Below, one piece after another: positions 32,996 to 45,714 of a stretch of 64,000 nt of DNA. Position 1 is the stretch's first letter; each line of letters begins with the position of its first letter. Both the position numbers and the translations under genes were made by a program. Origin of the DNA: Crotalaria pallida (taxonomy: Eukaryota; Streptophyta; Magnoliopsida; Fabales; Fabaceae); NCBI GenBank assembly GCA_037953625.1, contig CM075650.1, positions 1,738,501-1,802,500 of the forward strand. The letters run 5' to 3'. The notes beneath the pieces were generated by a model. The model was not told the origin of the DNA. It saw only the letters and a list, made by a program, of their open reading frames with translations, and searched no databases.

Positions 32996-33329
32996 CCCTG
33001 GTCACGACCTACTGCGTCTGCACTCCTGTGCACTCACGACTTACTGCGCCCGGGTAATCCCCTGGTCACGACCTACTGCGTCTGCACTCCTGTGCACTCA
33101 CGACTTACTGCGCCCGGGTAGGTTTCTCAATCCCCTGGTCACGACCTACTGCGCTCGCACCACCGCGCGATAGCGACTTACTGCGCCCGGGTATGTTTCT
33201 CAATCCCCTGGTCACGACCTACTGCGTTCGCACCACCGTGCGATAACGACTTACTGCGCCCGGGTAATCCCCTGGTCACGACCTACTGCGTTCGCACCAC
33301 CGTGCGATAACGACTTACTGCGCCCGGGT
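32996..33329 (-). repeat. Five tandem units with hairpins, E 3' LTR
   Basis: Units of about 62-73 bp begin CCCTGGTCACGACCTACTGCG. Each contains a small inverted repeat that varies in a paired way: GCAC/GTGC, CGCAC/GTGCG or CGC/GCG. It holds the same relative place as the hairpin arrays in families A, D and G. Confidence 0.85.
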
Positions 33330-34956
33330 ATAATATAATCTCCCCTGGCTGAGCCTGGGTATAATTCATTTAATTCCTTTATTATTATCAATTCTTTAGC
33401 AAATTTCCATTACTCGAAATTTATCACCACATTACCCATTTCCACTATCCAATGATCACTAATATATTTTATAAATTAATTAGCACAATTCATCTTAATA
33501 TCACAACTCAAGTTATTAAACAATATAAGCATTTAATTCATCAACATCACCAAATCACAAAATGCAATATATCAACATCAAAATAAATTCCCTAAGTCAT
33601 AAATTCTATTCTAGCAATTATTCTATATTATATCAACCTAAACTAACACAAAAATCTTAGTACTCATTATATGCATATTGTAAACTAAACCCCAGAGTAA
33701 GGTAATACTCACTATAACCCACTCCTTACCTTAAATTAGCAAGAAGTAAATAGAACCTTAGTGAGCCCTAGCTCAAAATCTTGGAAACTTTGAACTTCCT
33801 AAGTCTAGCTTGACACCTCAATAAGGAAATGATGAAGTGATCCTTGTCTTTGCCTTGGTTTGAGTTGGAAAAGTATGAAACAAAGCTCCTACATAGACAA
33901 GGGTTCATGAAAACCCTAAGGGTTTTAGAACAAAATTCATGAACTAAGGAGAGTTTGAATGAAAAGAAAATAACTCATGGCATGAAGCTACGTACCCAAT
34001 CAATGGTGGAAAAATTGAAAAGCCAAGGAGAATGGAGGAGTGATTCGTGAGAGACAAGGGAGGAAGGAATGAGCTTTATCCCACTTCCATGGTGCAAGAC
34101 TTGGTGGAGCTTGGTTGATTTTGGGTTGAAGTGCCCAAGAATCAAGTGTTTATGGTGGTTTGGTGATGGAAATGTGTTTGAGATGGAGAGAAAATGGATG
34201 AAGTTGATGGAGTTGTTTGGTGATGAAAGGTGGTGAAATGAGGTGTGTTTGGTGCCTTAATTTTTGCCTTGGTTCTGCTGGAAATCGTGTGGCTGAAATC
34301 CTTGACTTAGCCACCAAGTTCAATTTCAATGGACCAGATCTGTCTAGATCTGCGCCACGCGCCTGGGCGCATGCCAGGCTCGCCTGGGCGCACGATCAGC
34401 ACCAGCACCAATCTGGTGCATGGCTCATACGGTCAGCAGGAGTTTTGGCGCGCCAACACGCGATTTCTGGTGCAGCTGGTGCGATTTGCGCGCGCTTGAG
34501 CGCACGGAATGGTGCGCCTGAGCGAAAAAGCTCCTGAGTTGGTGCACCAATGAACAGTGGTGCGCCGGGGCGTGCACCGGTGCGCCTGGGCGTGCACCAG
34601 AATTTCCAAACTTCGATTCGCCGTAACTTTTTCGTTAACCGTCGGATCGGGTCCAAATTTTTAGACATGCTTCTTCACCCCACAAGCTTCCTATCCAACG
34701 GTGGAATTTATTTTATTAGATTCCTATAATAAATTTCTAATTTTCTCTTTTCGGTCGATTTCTAACATCTAAAACGCCGATTTAACTCCCGATTTCGCTT
34801 ATTTGACTTTGCCCAAAGCCACAACTGCCTTCTATACAACCCCTAGAACATATAATCACCACTCACCTACCTACCAAAATTCATTAAGTCATTATTCCAA
34901 TTTTTCTAATGTTTTTAATCAATAATTTCATTAAAATCAAAGTTTAGGATGTTACA

Positions 34957-37660
34957 ATTCTCCCCCGCTTACTGGAATTTCGTCCCCGAAATTCCGTTCA
35001 ATTCCTTCAAAGGGAGAACCATCCCAGACAAAGGGGCTTCTAACTACAACACTCACTTCTCTTTGGTTCTACTCCCCCACTTGGAATCGGCATACCTTCT
35101 AGCATTAGTTCGCCACTGGACTCTTGTACTCAATGAAGAATACAAGTTATGGTTTAATTTGGTTAGTTTTCGAGGCGAAATACTCTAAGGCTTTCAAGGT
35201 TTTACACTATCGGCAGTCTCTCATTTCAAGAGTCCTACTAGGAAGACTCCTACTTGGTCTTGGGTTTCAAAAATCAGGTACGATTCTCCCAACGATTAGG
35301 TATAGTTTTCTAAGGTCATCTGGGTTTTCTCAAGGGATTTTACAATAAGGGTTGGGAATACTACTATTCAGGCGAATTCCTTTCTTCATTGTCTGTTTGG
35401 TTTTGTGCTAATTAAAGATTCCCAATGATATCAACGATTTATAAATAAAAAGATTGAGGTGCCTATCCCAATCTCTTATCCGTCCATGGTGACATCATGG
35501 TCAGATTCACTAAAGCACTGATACTAAGCAACCGTCATACCTAGAACAACCCAAATCTACTTCTACACCCTATCTAACCAGCAACATCCACAGGAATTTG
35601 ATCCTACTATACCCAGGTACAAACAACTTATGTACTACTCTTAAGTCCTAATCAAACACATTCATTATTCAAGTAAGCATTTATTACATACACATCATTC
35701 CAAATTCAAACATGCACAACAGCATTTCATATAACACATGTTTACACCCATCAATCATGACTTAAACTCTAGCTTTTCCTAATTTAGCCATGATCTACCT
35801 GGACTAACCTAAGGTCCAATCTCCCTATTTGCCTAGTCTAAGAATTTCTATTTTTCGCTAACTTACGGTTTCAAAGGAGCTAGAGAAAATGCATAACTCC
35901 TATCAGGCAAATAGCTACTTTACAGAAATACATTCATCTCCCATTCATTGCAACCATACGCCAAGAAACCGAATCTATGAGATTTAAATCAACCAAAATT
36001 CTGTGTCAAAACCTTTGTTAAAATAAGCTTCTATGCATGGAGAATTTAAAGTTCAAACAATATTACTCCCATGCTGCAAAGTACTTACACATTTGGAAAA
36101 TCAAAGTGGAGTACTAAGAAAACATTTATTTTGGAGTAAAGTCTTCGTAAAATATTCGATCACACAAATTACTTTGTACTTTAAAATCTTGATATCTTCC
36201 TTGTCAAAATAGTTTGTATGACCTTCTGAAAACAAGCTTGCAAATCAAATAATATCCTTCTGAAAAGAACCACCTTCATCTAACTTCATAAGAACTTAGG
36301 TGAAGGAGTGTTTCATTATCCAAGTTTAGCAAACTCAAAGAGAAAAGGAATATATTTTTGGCAAGAAAATTTTTCTTCAATACCTCTTCATAAGTGAAAA
36401 TAGTTACATTCCCTTTTTCTTCGAGTTTGGGAACTAAGTTTCATTCCAAATTGATTTATGTCGCGTAAAAAGGTTCCTATTTAATCGGCGTGTGGTTTGA
36501 TTAAAGAAATGTATTAGTTCACTGTCCGATTACTTAGGAATCTTTGTTTTCCATGTTATTTTCTAAAAATTTTGTCAAGCGACTCAACCATCACTTGGGA
36601 ATGACTCTGGTTCAGTTCAAAACATTGAAATTCTCCTTAAATACTTTTATAATTGAAATAGAATGATTCTTGATGTTGGCACCGTTTCAGAACAAAGTTT
36701 TTTTTTTTAAATAGCTATGTGACAAAACAAGTTCAGCATTAACTTTTTCAAAAAGACAAAAGCAAGCATCATCCAAATTCACAACCTAACATTTAGGTAA
36801 ACATGTAATAGCACATAGCACATAGCATGACATACACTTATCATCAACATACATCTTAGCTCTATGCAATCACCTAGGATTTTAAGCACCTAATTGCTTA
36901 GACCTAAGATTAACACTATGTACTATCTTGGAGTTTCTATTTTCTATTCTATGCACATAACTCTAGTAACTATTACAGCTAACTAGACTTCTAATCCTCC
37001 TAAATTTGGGATCTTCCTAAATTCCCAAAATACTCGCCGAAACTTAAGGACAAGATGGTGATATCTCCCAATATATGTATACTTGAGGTGATCAGGCTCA
37101 AAGATACACCACATTAGTGATAAGACCATTCTCGTCTTACTTAAGTTCGAATCACTCAACCTATTAGTTTTAAAACGTTGAAACCTTGTTTTGTGTGTCA
37201 CATTTAGAGTTGGTTTACTTAGCGCGAAACTAAAGATCACTTCCTCCCGATGGGGTAGCAATCTAGTGCTCTTGCCCGTTGGGGTATTGCTTTCCTTAGT
37301 CTCGTCATTCATCCACTTCTAAACATGACTCATTATTCTCCACAAGATTTCAAGTTTAGCATGGTAAACTCAACATAGTTTAAAGGAACTTAGAAAAAAT
37401 TTTCTAATGCTTACCATGCTTTTCGAAAGAAATTGTCATATACTAATCGCACTACTCAAATTACTCAATAAACTGGAAGGAACCTAGAGTACTCACTGCA
37501 CTAGACTTTGTAACTATAACAATTATCATGCTAGCAATAATACCTAACTAAACCACAAAGCAGTTTGATATCTAACTACAAGTTACTCGCTTGATGAGTA
37601 ACTATAGGAGTAATGAGTTACTCCCTTCAGGCCGAGGAAAAACTGCTCTAATACCATAAT
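34957..37660 (-). other. Element E internal region, no gene
   Basis: AT-rich, with no frame over 110 codons and no retroelement motif. Near the primer site the sequence CCTCGGCCTGAAGGG (minus) resembles the start of the J internal region (61918-61945), so E and J share an internal 5' end. Confidence 0.7.
37645..37656 (-). other. Primer binding site of element E (one mismatch)
   Basis: On minus TGGTATTAGAGC, one C-to-T change from the tRNA-iMet complement, four bases inside the 5' LTR. Confidence 0.8.
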
Positions 37661-39721
37661 TGTAACACCTAAGTTTATTTACCCTTTTATACCCTTAATT
37701 AAAAATAGCAACTTGAAAATTTCATTTTAAACTTATAAATTGATTAGTAAAAACTCTTAGTTATTTTTAATTCATAAGAAAATCTCCCGTCAAACGGACG
37801 GAGATTCGTTTGTTTTTAAGACTTTTCCAAAATTTCTGTTTTCCTGCAACCTGATAAATAACATATTTTTAAATTTCAAAGCCAGCAGGGCTATTCACAT
37901 ATATATATATATATCAGCTAGTGCATCTTCGTGCACGCATCAGAAACAAGTTTAAAACATCAGAATCTAGTCATCAGAGTTAGCGGAATATAAACAAGTT
38001 AGGAAAACAGTTTTTCCCCAAAATAGACTCCTTTCCCAAAAGGAGTCGTCCTGGGCCCCCAAAAGCTATTTACATTTATATAGAACAAAAAGGATTCACA
38101 TCATCGGGCCCAGGACATTCCCATGTCCTATTTAATAATAAGTGACCTACTCTCCCTGTGAGGGAGAGTACTCCTGCTCGGCCTGATCTTGTGCAAACTC
38201 TTCCTCAGTACCTGTGGGAATAGTAAGGAGTGAGTATTACACATAAAATGGGGAGGCAGTTTCCAATGAAGACATAATGCGGCACTAAGCCATACGCATA
38301 TAACAATTCAATCACAACATCATAAATAAGAGTCAATTCACCACAATTCAATTTCAAGTATTCGTTAGTTTCTCAGATCAATTTTTATTTAACATTTCTT
38401 AAGTCTTCCATTCCATGTATTTTAATCATATTAATATTCTTTTTATCTGTCCCTGGTCACGACCTACTGCGTCTGCACTCCTGTGCACTCACGACTTACT
38501 GCGGCCGGGTAATCCCCTGGTCACGACCTACTGCGTCTGCACTCCTGTGCACTCACGACTTACTGCGCTCGGGTAGGTTTCTCAATCCCCTGGTCACGAC
38601 CTACTGCGCTCGCACCACCGCGCGATAGCGACTTACTGCGCTCGGGTATGTTTCTCAATCCCCTGGTCACGACCTACTGCGTTCGCACCATCGTGCGATA
38701 ACGACTTACTGCGCCCGGGTAATCCCCTGGTCACGACCTACTGCGTTCGCACCACCGTGCGATAACGATTTACTACGCCCGGGTATAATATAATCTCCCC
38801 TGGCTGAGCCTGGGTATAATTCATTTAGTTCCTTTATTATTATCAATTCTTTAGCAAATTTCCATTACTCAAAATTTATCACCACATTACCCATTTCCAC
38901 TATCCAATGATCACTAATATATTTTATAACTTAATTAGCACAATTCATCTTAATATCACAACTCAAGTTATTAAACAATATAAGCATTTAATTCATCAAC
39001 ATCACCAAATTACAAAATGCAATATATCAACATCAAAATAAATTCCCTAAGTCATAAATTCTATTCTAGCAATTATTCTATATTATATCAACCTAAACTA
39101 ACACAAAAATCTTAGTACTCATTATATGCATATTGTAAACTAAACCCCAGAGTAAGGTAATACTCACTATAACCCACTCCTTACCTTAAATTAGCAAGAA
39201 GTAAATAGAACCTTAGTGAGCCCTAGCTCAAAATCTTGGAAACTTTGAACTTCCTAAGTCTAGCTTGCCACCTCAATAAGGAAATGATGTAGTGATCCTT
39301 GTCTTTGCCTTGGTTTGAGTTGGAAAAGCATGAAACAAAGCTCCTACATAGACAAGGGTTCATGAAAACCCTAAGGGTTTTAGAACAAAATTCATGAACT
39401 AAGGAGAGTTTGAATGAAAAGAAAATAACTCATGGCATGAAGCTACGTACCCAATCAATGGTGGAAAATTTGAAAAGCCAAGGAGAATGGAGGAGTGATT
39501 CGTGAGAGCCAAGGGAGGAAGGAATGAGCTTTATCCCACTTCCATGGTGCAAGACTTGGTGGAGCTTGGTTGATTTTGGGTTGAAGTGCCCAAGAATCAA
39601 GTGTTTATGGTGGTTTGGTGATGGAAATGTGTTTGAGATGGAGAGAAAATGGATGAAGTTGATGGAGTTGTTTGGTGATGAAAGGTGGTGAAATGAGGTG
39701 TGTTTGGTGCCTTAATTTTTG
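37661..39721 (-). repeat. Element E 5' LTR, truncated
   Basis: Corresponds to 32214-34265. The outermost ~690 bp are missing, replaced at 39722 by the leader of element D. It contains the five tandem units (38451-38785), the post-acceptor exon (38147-38211) and the TCCGC motif (37973). Confidence 0.88.
38147..38211 (-). CDS. Short post-acceptor exon, element E 5' LTR
   Basis: Same peptide as 32692-32756; the acceptor-like site here is CCCACAG. Confidence 0.35.
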
Positions 39722-39755
39722 ACCACACACCCAAGGACCAAGATTCAGGACCATT

Positions 39756-39767
39756 GCTCTGATACCA
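39756..39767 (-). other. Primer binding site, left D arm
   Basis: TGGTATCAGAGC on minus, six bases from the LTR end at 39774. A short leader continues to 39722, where it meets element E. Confidence 0.88.
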
Positions 39768-39773
39768 TAAAAG

Positions 39774-42700
39774 TGTAACACTCCTTGTATATCATCTTAC
39801 TTTATAAAAAAAGTAAGAAGTTTATGAAAACTTGGACTTGTTATCGTTGGAAAAAGATCTGAAAATAATAATTTTCCCTTCCCTTGAAATTCTTTTTCAC
39901 AAACACTTGATTAGTAATGAGGTTGACTAACAAAATCAGAGTTTGCGGAAACATAGTAAAGTTGTCATGTTGTACCCCCAAAATTTATCAAGTGTAACAA
40001 GTCCATTAATACCAAATAAGTATAATTATGAAACTGAATTCCTCTTATGATACCTTTTTCCAAAATATGTATCATATAAGTTCTATTAAAATAGAAATGT
40101 CATAGAGTTGGTCACTGGTCCTTTGTCCCAACATCCTTCTGGTCGGATCCTCGATATCTGCACAACGGGTTCCCAACCCACATTTTCTACACTCTGCAAG
40201 CATCTAAGGGACATCTCCCCTTACTGATTCTTGTGCAAGCTAGATGCACGATCAACACCTAATAAGGGCATGGGGGTTAGCTATACGTATTCGCATAATC
40301 AAATGAGAATAAAACTAACATCCACAAGTTAGCATGTAGCAAATCATGATGCATAATCATATGAGCACACCCGGTTAATCATAATAATTCTTTCAATGCA
40401 GGTGGCATGATGCATGATTTCCTTCCACAACTGAGGCCTCTAAAAGTCCATCTTGGACGTCCATCCGATACACCATTGTGTTCCCGGAACACTGACAATC
40501 GTTCCCAGAACGTAATGCCAAACCATACTTGGATGATAAGCATTCACTCCCAGAGTGTGCATCACGTTCCCAGAACGCGTAGCAAACCATACTTGGATGA
40601 ATAAGCATCACTCCCAGAGTGTGCATCACGTTCCCAGAACGCATACGTTCCCAGAACATACAAAAACCAGGTCCTGGACACTGGCCACATATCTATAATG
40701 TGTCATCCAGTAGGTTGTTTATCAAAGTGTTCCCAGAACACCAACATACATTCCCAGAACGTATAAACCAGGTCCGAGACACTGGCCACATATCTATAAT
40801 GTGTCATCAAGTAGGTTATAATTTGGTACTCCCGGAGTACCCTCCTCATATTTCCAGAATATGATAAACGCTCCTACCAACCAAACTTCCAATCTATATG
40901 GATGCACAATCATCAAGGTTGGTTTTTATCTTTAATCCAATTATTATATTAATGTGTTCCCAAAACACATTCATACGTTCCCAGAACGTATCGCAAACCA
41001 TACTTGGAATATAATCAAGCACCACTCCCAGAGTGTGCATCACGTTCCCAGAACGCAGCAAATAAACCATGTCCCAGACAATGGCCACATTCCCAGAATG
41101 TGTCATCAAGTAGGTTGCATCAATTTAGTACTCTTAGAGTACAGGGCCATGTTCCCAGAACATGATAAACACTCCTTGCCAACCTATTATATTATCTTTC
41201 TCTATGCATGCATTGCATACATAATTCCTAAGGTTGGTCTTTCCATTAATTACTGTGATTTAGAAATAATCCTATTTCTCTTTTGAATGATTTATTTGAG
41301 GTATAACATTTGGCATAAAATTCCCCTTTGAATTTTCTCAAAATATGCCCTTTTAAAACCCAGATTGAGTAATACATCCTCAATGGTATTTGAAACTTAA
41401 CTTTTTATTTTCCAGATTCAGGTACTAACCGGTTACAGTTTCAAGCTAACCGATTAGAATTACAGACCTGAACTGTTTACCATTGCAATTCAGAAAAACC
41501 CCTTTTTCTTGAATTCTTTACCCAATCCAAAACACTTTTAACTTTGTTTTATACCTCAAAAACCATTGTTTCATCATTCAAAAGTCCAAATCACATATCC
41601 TTTTCCAATGAACACAATTTCTCTTGAAATTATTTCATTAATTTAAGCCATAAATTGGAATCTTGTCAATCTGAATTATAACCACTCATATTCAGATCAT
41701 GTATATTGAAATTAAGGCTTAGATTTGAGCAAAAACCATTAACATTTCAGGTCTGATCTGTAACTCAATTTTTCTTTGAAGATTTGCAGTGTCTAACCGG
41801 TTACGAAAATCGTGTAACCGGTTAGATTATGCAGTCTGACCCTTAAAACAAGAGTTTTGACAACTCATTTTCTTCCTTTCTCAAATCTAACCAAGTTTCA
41901 GTATGCACAAAGTTAATATGCCTTAAAATAAACATGTTTGCACCCAGAAACACATTCATATTGCATGCATCAATTTTATTGCATCAAATTGCATCAAAAT
42001 TCACATAAACACAATTTAACACAACAAAACTTAAATCAAGCACTTAAACACAAAATTCAGCATTTTTATAGCTTGCATGCATCAAATTAAAGTTGCTCAA
42101 AACAACAATTGAGCTCAAATTGGCCTCCAAGCCATCTATCCATTTCAACTTATGCCCATTTGAGTCTCTTGGTGACTCATCCTATATTCTACCACAATTT
42201 ATTCTCATTCTAGCAAATAGTAAGCTTCCCCCTTACCTTGGGTTCGTGCTTGAACAAGATTTGAGCAGAGATTTGAGGTAGAACACCAAAATCCACTAAT
42301 TCCCCTTCTCTGCTGGACATGCAACACAGTTTCGGTGGGTTCCCAAAACCAGAGAATTTGACATAGAAGACATGCATCAAAATTGGGGAAAATAGTTAGG
42401 ACTTAATCTCTGCAACATGCTAAAGAGATTAGGAAAGATTTGAGACCAAGGAATAGCAGGAGCTTACCAAAATCAGAGCTCAAACCTAGCTTCCATAAAG
42501 AAGAATAACACTGAACCAGTTTTCAAACTTCAACTTCAGGGATTGATTTCTTCTTCCACACACACTTTTAGCTTATAAATTTTATATCAATACGAAGCTC
42601 TGGATGTAAGCTTCGTGTTCGTGTATCACTCAAAGTCCCACTCCTTACACAGAAGAAGAATCAAGCCAGACGAATCAAGAACCCTAGAACAGAGGATTTC

Positions 42701-43179
42701 CCAACTAACACTCACCAAAACCTTGATTTTGATCTGAATTCCAGCTTTTATAGAGAAATTGGCCTCTCATGCATGGCGACACGCGTCTCCCACTATGAAT
42801 CGAGTGGGATTCGTGGCGAATTCTGGGTTAAAACGCGTGATTACTCATCAAACGCACTAACCCAGAGAGTTCATCGTGTAACCGGTTACAAAGCCCTTCT
42901 AACCGGTTACATGCTGATAAAATTCGAAAATTAATAATTTAATTACTCTTTCTTCAAAAACTCTTTTAATATTGCAATTAGGTCCCAACCCAAGGACTAA
43001 ATTACAATATTCACATTTTTGTACAAAATAACCATATAAAAATATATCCTATATTTTTATACATAAAAACACATAATGTACAAAAACTAAAACCTTTAAA
43101 ACTAATATAAATCAATTATAAATTAATTGTTATAATTAATTTCTTGGTTATTTGGGAGACGAAAATTAGGGGTGTTACA
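39774..43179 (-). repeat. Left D LTR (3406 bp)
   Basis: Starts on minus at 43179 (TGTAACACCCCTAATTTTCG) and ends TGTTACA at 39774. It contains AACCGGTT pairs (42901/42880, 41816/41795 and 41447/41426, one copy decayed to AACCGATT), the leader hairpin 42591-42617, a TATA-like box near 42747 and the hairpin array 40470-41170. Where families A and G have an ORF, the post-acceptor segment is only GVDRASSLHKNQ then stop. Confidence 0.93.
40470..41170 (-). other. Hairpin array, left D LTR
   Basis: More than fifteen stem-CCA-stem units share the core TCCCAGA, with stems such as GTGTTC, ACGTTC, CACTC, TACTC, CACATTC and CATGTTC each followed by their complement. Some units have CCG or CCT variants in the loop region. 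Confidence 0.82.
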
Positions 43180-45355
43180 CAACTCCCCCACTTAAAAGGA
43201 ATTTCGTCCCCGAAATTCATCTTCTGAAATTTTCCACTGTTCCAAAATGTTTTTATACTAGAAAACTTCATCTTGCTCTCAAAAATTTGTTCTTTGGGGT
43301 CCTCCCCCACTTAAAAGAGTTTCGATATAGTTCTTTTATTTCGAAACATTTCTAATGAAACCTTTCGCTTTAAAATTCTTTGCATAAAAACTCTTATGTG
43401 AAAGAATTCTTTTAAAAGAAATACTCTTTACACTTCACATAACTATTCTTCAATTAAAACACTTTCCAATAAACTTTTTGGAAAAACTTTTTGGGCTGCG
43501 CACTCTGATCTCTCAAGCACGATCAAAGAAACATTTTGTATGACTTCATTTCTTAATAGTTTGAGACATTAGGGTGATCAGTCCTAATATTCAAACCATT
43601 AATAACAAAATCATCCCTTTCAGATATAATCTTTCGCAAGAAAGATCATACGACAGGTCTTTAAGTTAGATGAACTTAAAGATAGGGTAATTATCACTAT
43701 CAGACTTAGTTAGATAGTCAATTTCTAGAGACATTTCCGTTGGGGAGACAAAGATTTGTCCTATCCCGGTGGTTGTTAATCTCTCTAGCCATAACTGATC
43801 TTTCTATTTCTGTAGTGTCCACAAATATTATCACATCCAACTGTGATAAGGGTTTTGATCACAGAAAAATTGAAGTTGAACTTACAGGATATTGATATTC
43901 TCAAACGATTTGATTAACGTAATCGAAAAACATTTGACTACGTTAACTCCGATCAAAGGAAGAGATAGGCTTGGGTCGTCTACGTCAGGATTACACTCAA
44001 CTCTCATCTCAGCCGGTGAATTCTTCTCGTGCTGGATTCGTCCATTCCTTTCTCACCTTTTCCTTCAAGACAATTCGGTGAATAATACTCCAGCTTCCTA
44101 CAATTGGAATTGACTATTCCCTTAAGTACATCACATTAAAACTCAAAGTGATGTGCCTCACCGTTTTCACCTTGAGATGGACAAATGTTCCCCTTCCTAT
44201 TTCCTTCTTAGTCACTTTTCTCCAATCGAGGATTCCTTAACCTCGATATTTCCGTGGTTGATATTCTCCCATTTACTTTTCCTCTTTCTCCAGTTGGCCT
44301 GTATTTCATCATTCTTTCTCTTATTCTGAACTCAGACCTTTCTCACATGAAGTTCATGTACTTTCCCATAGTCCTCACACATGCTTCCAACATTGAGAAA
44401 TTCCTTATTCCTTGATAGTTGATAGCTAACTTGGGTTCGAACATAATCTATTCTTGAAGTGCTTGCCTTTGGATCTCTCCTCTAGATTGTCCTAGACAAC
44501 ACTTCCTAAATCCCGTACTTCCATAATATATTTTCTAATATCCATAATCACAGACTTTGGTTCTAAAGATTAAATCTCTTTTGTTTCTTCATAGAGATCT
44601 AACTCCTTTTCCCTCAAAAGTAAACTTCTCTTTCATCTCTTCATCTTCTGGTGGTAATTCACGAATCCGATTCAGGAATTCGTTGGTGATTGGCAACATT
44701 CCCAATCTAATACTTAGAGGGTTCCTCTTGGGTTACCCGACTTAGGTCTCTGAATCCCTCGATCGGGATAACCTCCTTAACCATCATTGAGCTCACAAGA
44801 ATAGCCTATCAGCTCAAATCGTCTGCAACTACGTTTGCTATGCCAGGATGGAGCTCAGAGCCATAATCTTTAAGAAACTCCATCCATCGCCTTTATCTTA
44901 TATTCAACTCTTCCTCTTCTTATTGTCTTTCATACTTTCGAACTCCAAACTTGTTCATGAATCACAACCTTCTTATCTTAGTACCTATTGTCTCTTTTGA
45001 ATCATTCAGCTCAATTCTCTACCTTCTCCGATTGGAGTAGCTCCTTAATTTCAATTCTCGATTAATCCGTAAGTATTATGATTCAATCCTCTTAAATCAA
45101 TTTCAATGATGAATCAAGGCATTAAGTTATTTTACCACCTTAAATCCTTTCCTTAAATTTTACTTTGGTAATTGACATTGAGTTTGGATTGGAGGAAGAT
45201 GTTTATTGATACCAAAAGTTCCTTCACAAGGACTTAAATTTTTATTTTAGACTTTCAGCTTCTAACCGGTTACAAGAAACTCTAATCGGTTATGAAGTAT
45301 AGTTTTAGAAATAAAACCAAAGAATTTCAAAACCAATTTCTTTAAATCATACCTT
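43180..45355 (-). pseudogene. Left D arm internal region with RNase H remnant
   Basis: The minus strand at about 44640-44910 encodes a decayed RNase H end and pol linker (EFLKDYDFKLHYHPG-like, then IEEFRDLSL and LKLGMLQ) with stops. The rest, up to the polypurine tract at 43180-43200, is not pol and is unlike elements A or G, yet is shared with the right arm: integrase and the chromodomain have been replaced by unidentified sequence. Confidence 0.7.
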
Positions 45356-45714
45356 GGTTGAGCGAAGTTACGTTCGCAGGGCATGTGATCTTTAAAGAAG
45401 AATTGTGATGGATCCAACAAAGGTAAGTTTATTGTTGAAATAGGAACAGCCTAAGACTGTGACTGAGGTGAGAAATTTTCTTAGGGCTGGCTGGATACTA
45501 TCACCGGAGCATTTAAGGGCTTTCTAAGATCGCATGGCCTTTAATCAAGTTGATTTGGAAAGATCAACTGATGATATTGAATGAGAGGATGTCGTTTATT
45601 TATGGTGGGGTGGTGATGGATTCTACCCCAACATAATATGATTAGTCCAAAAGGAATTATGGAAAAATGTGAGTTGATTATGATTTAAATCATTTCAGTG
45701 ATGGATTCGGTTGG
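45356..45714 (+). pseudogene. Centre of D: reverse transcriptase remnant
   Basis: The plus strand at about 45366-45565 keeps GHVI, VTEVR-FLGLAGYY and GLSKIAWPL-like pieces of the RT connection region, with several stops and frameshifts. It is present once, so the inversion breakpoint lies between RT and RNase H. Confidence 0.65.

Larger units (their letters stand above)
32214..34956 (-). repeat. Element E 3' LTR (2743 bp)
   Basis: Starts on minus at 34956 (TGTAACATCC) and ends at 32214. The shared part is nearly identical (98-99% by eye) to 37661-39721. A CG-rich patch at 34350-34610 is full of GCGCC/GGCGC words and lies in the U3-like part. Donor-like AG|GTAAGGAG lies near 33730. Confidence 0.9.
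32214..39721 (-). mobile_element. Element E: non-coding long-LTR element
   Basis: 3' LTR 32214-34956, polypurine tract 34957-34970, internal region 34957-37660, primer site 37645-37656, 5' LTR 37661-39721 (cut at 39721). The internal region is only 2.7 kb and holds no gag or pol frame, so E relies on other elements for its proteins. Its LTR terminus, primer site and LTR layout are Tekay-like. Confidence 0.85.

Noticed and set aside
40470..41170. CRISPR-like spacing of short palindromic units
   Set aside because: The units have variable stems, irregular spacing and lie in a plant LTR; there are no constant repeats with unique spacers and no cas genes.
40954..41286. Similar 110-codon frames here and at 49728-50060
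   Set aside because: They are translations of the hairpin array (repeated FPE/VPRT patterns) on the antisense of the LTR and are shared only because the D arms are copies.
43892..44113. Short frames in the D interior
   Set aside because: They lie in unrecognised decayed sequence, are shared by the two inverted arms only, and none exceeds chance length.
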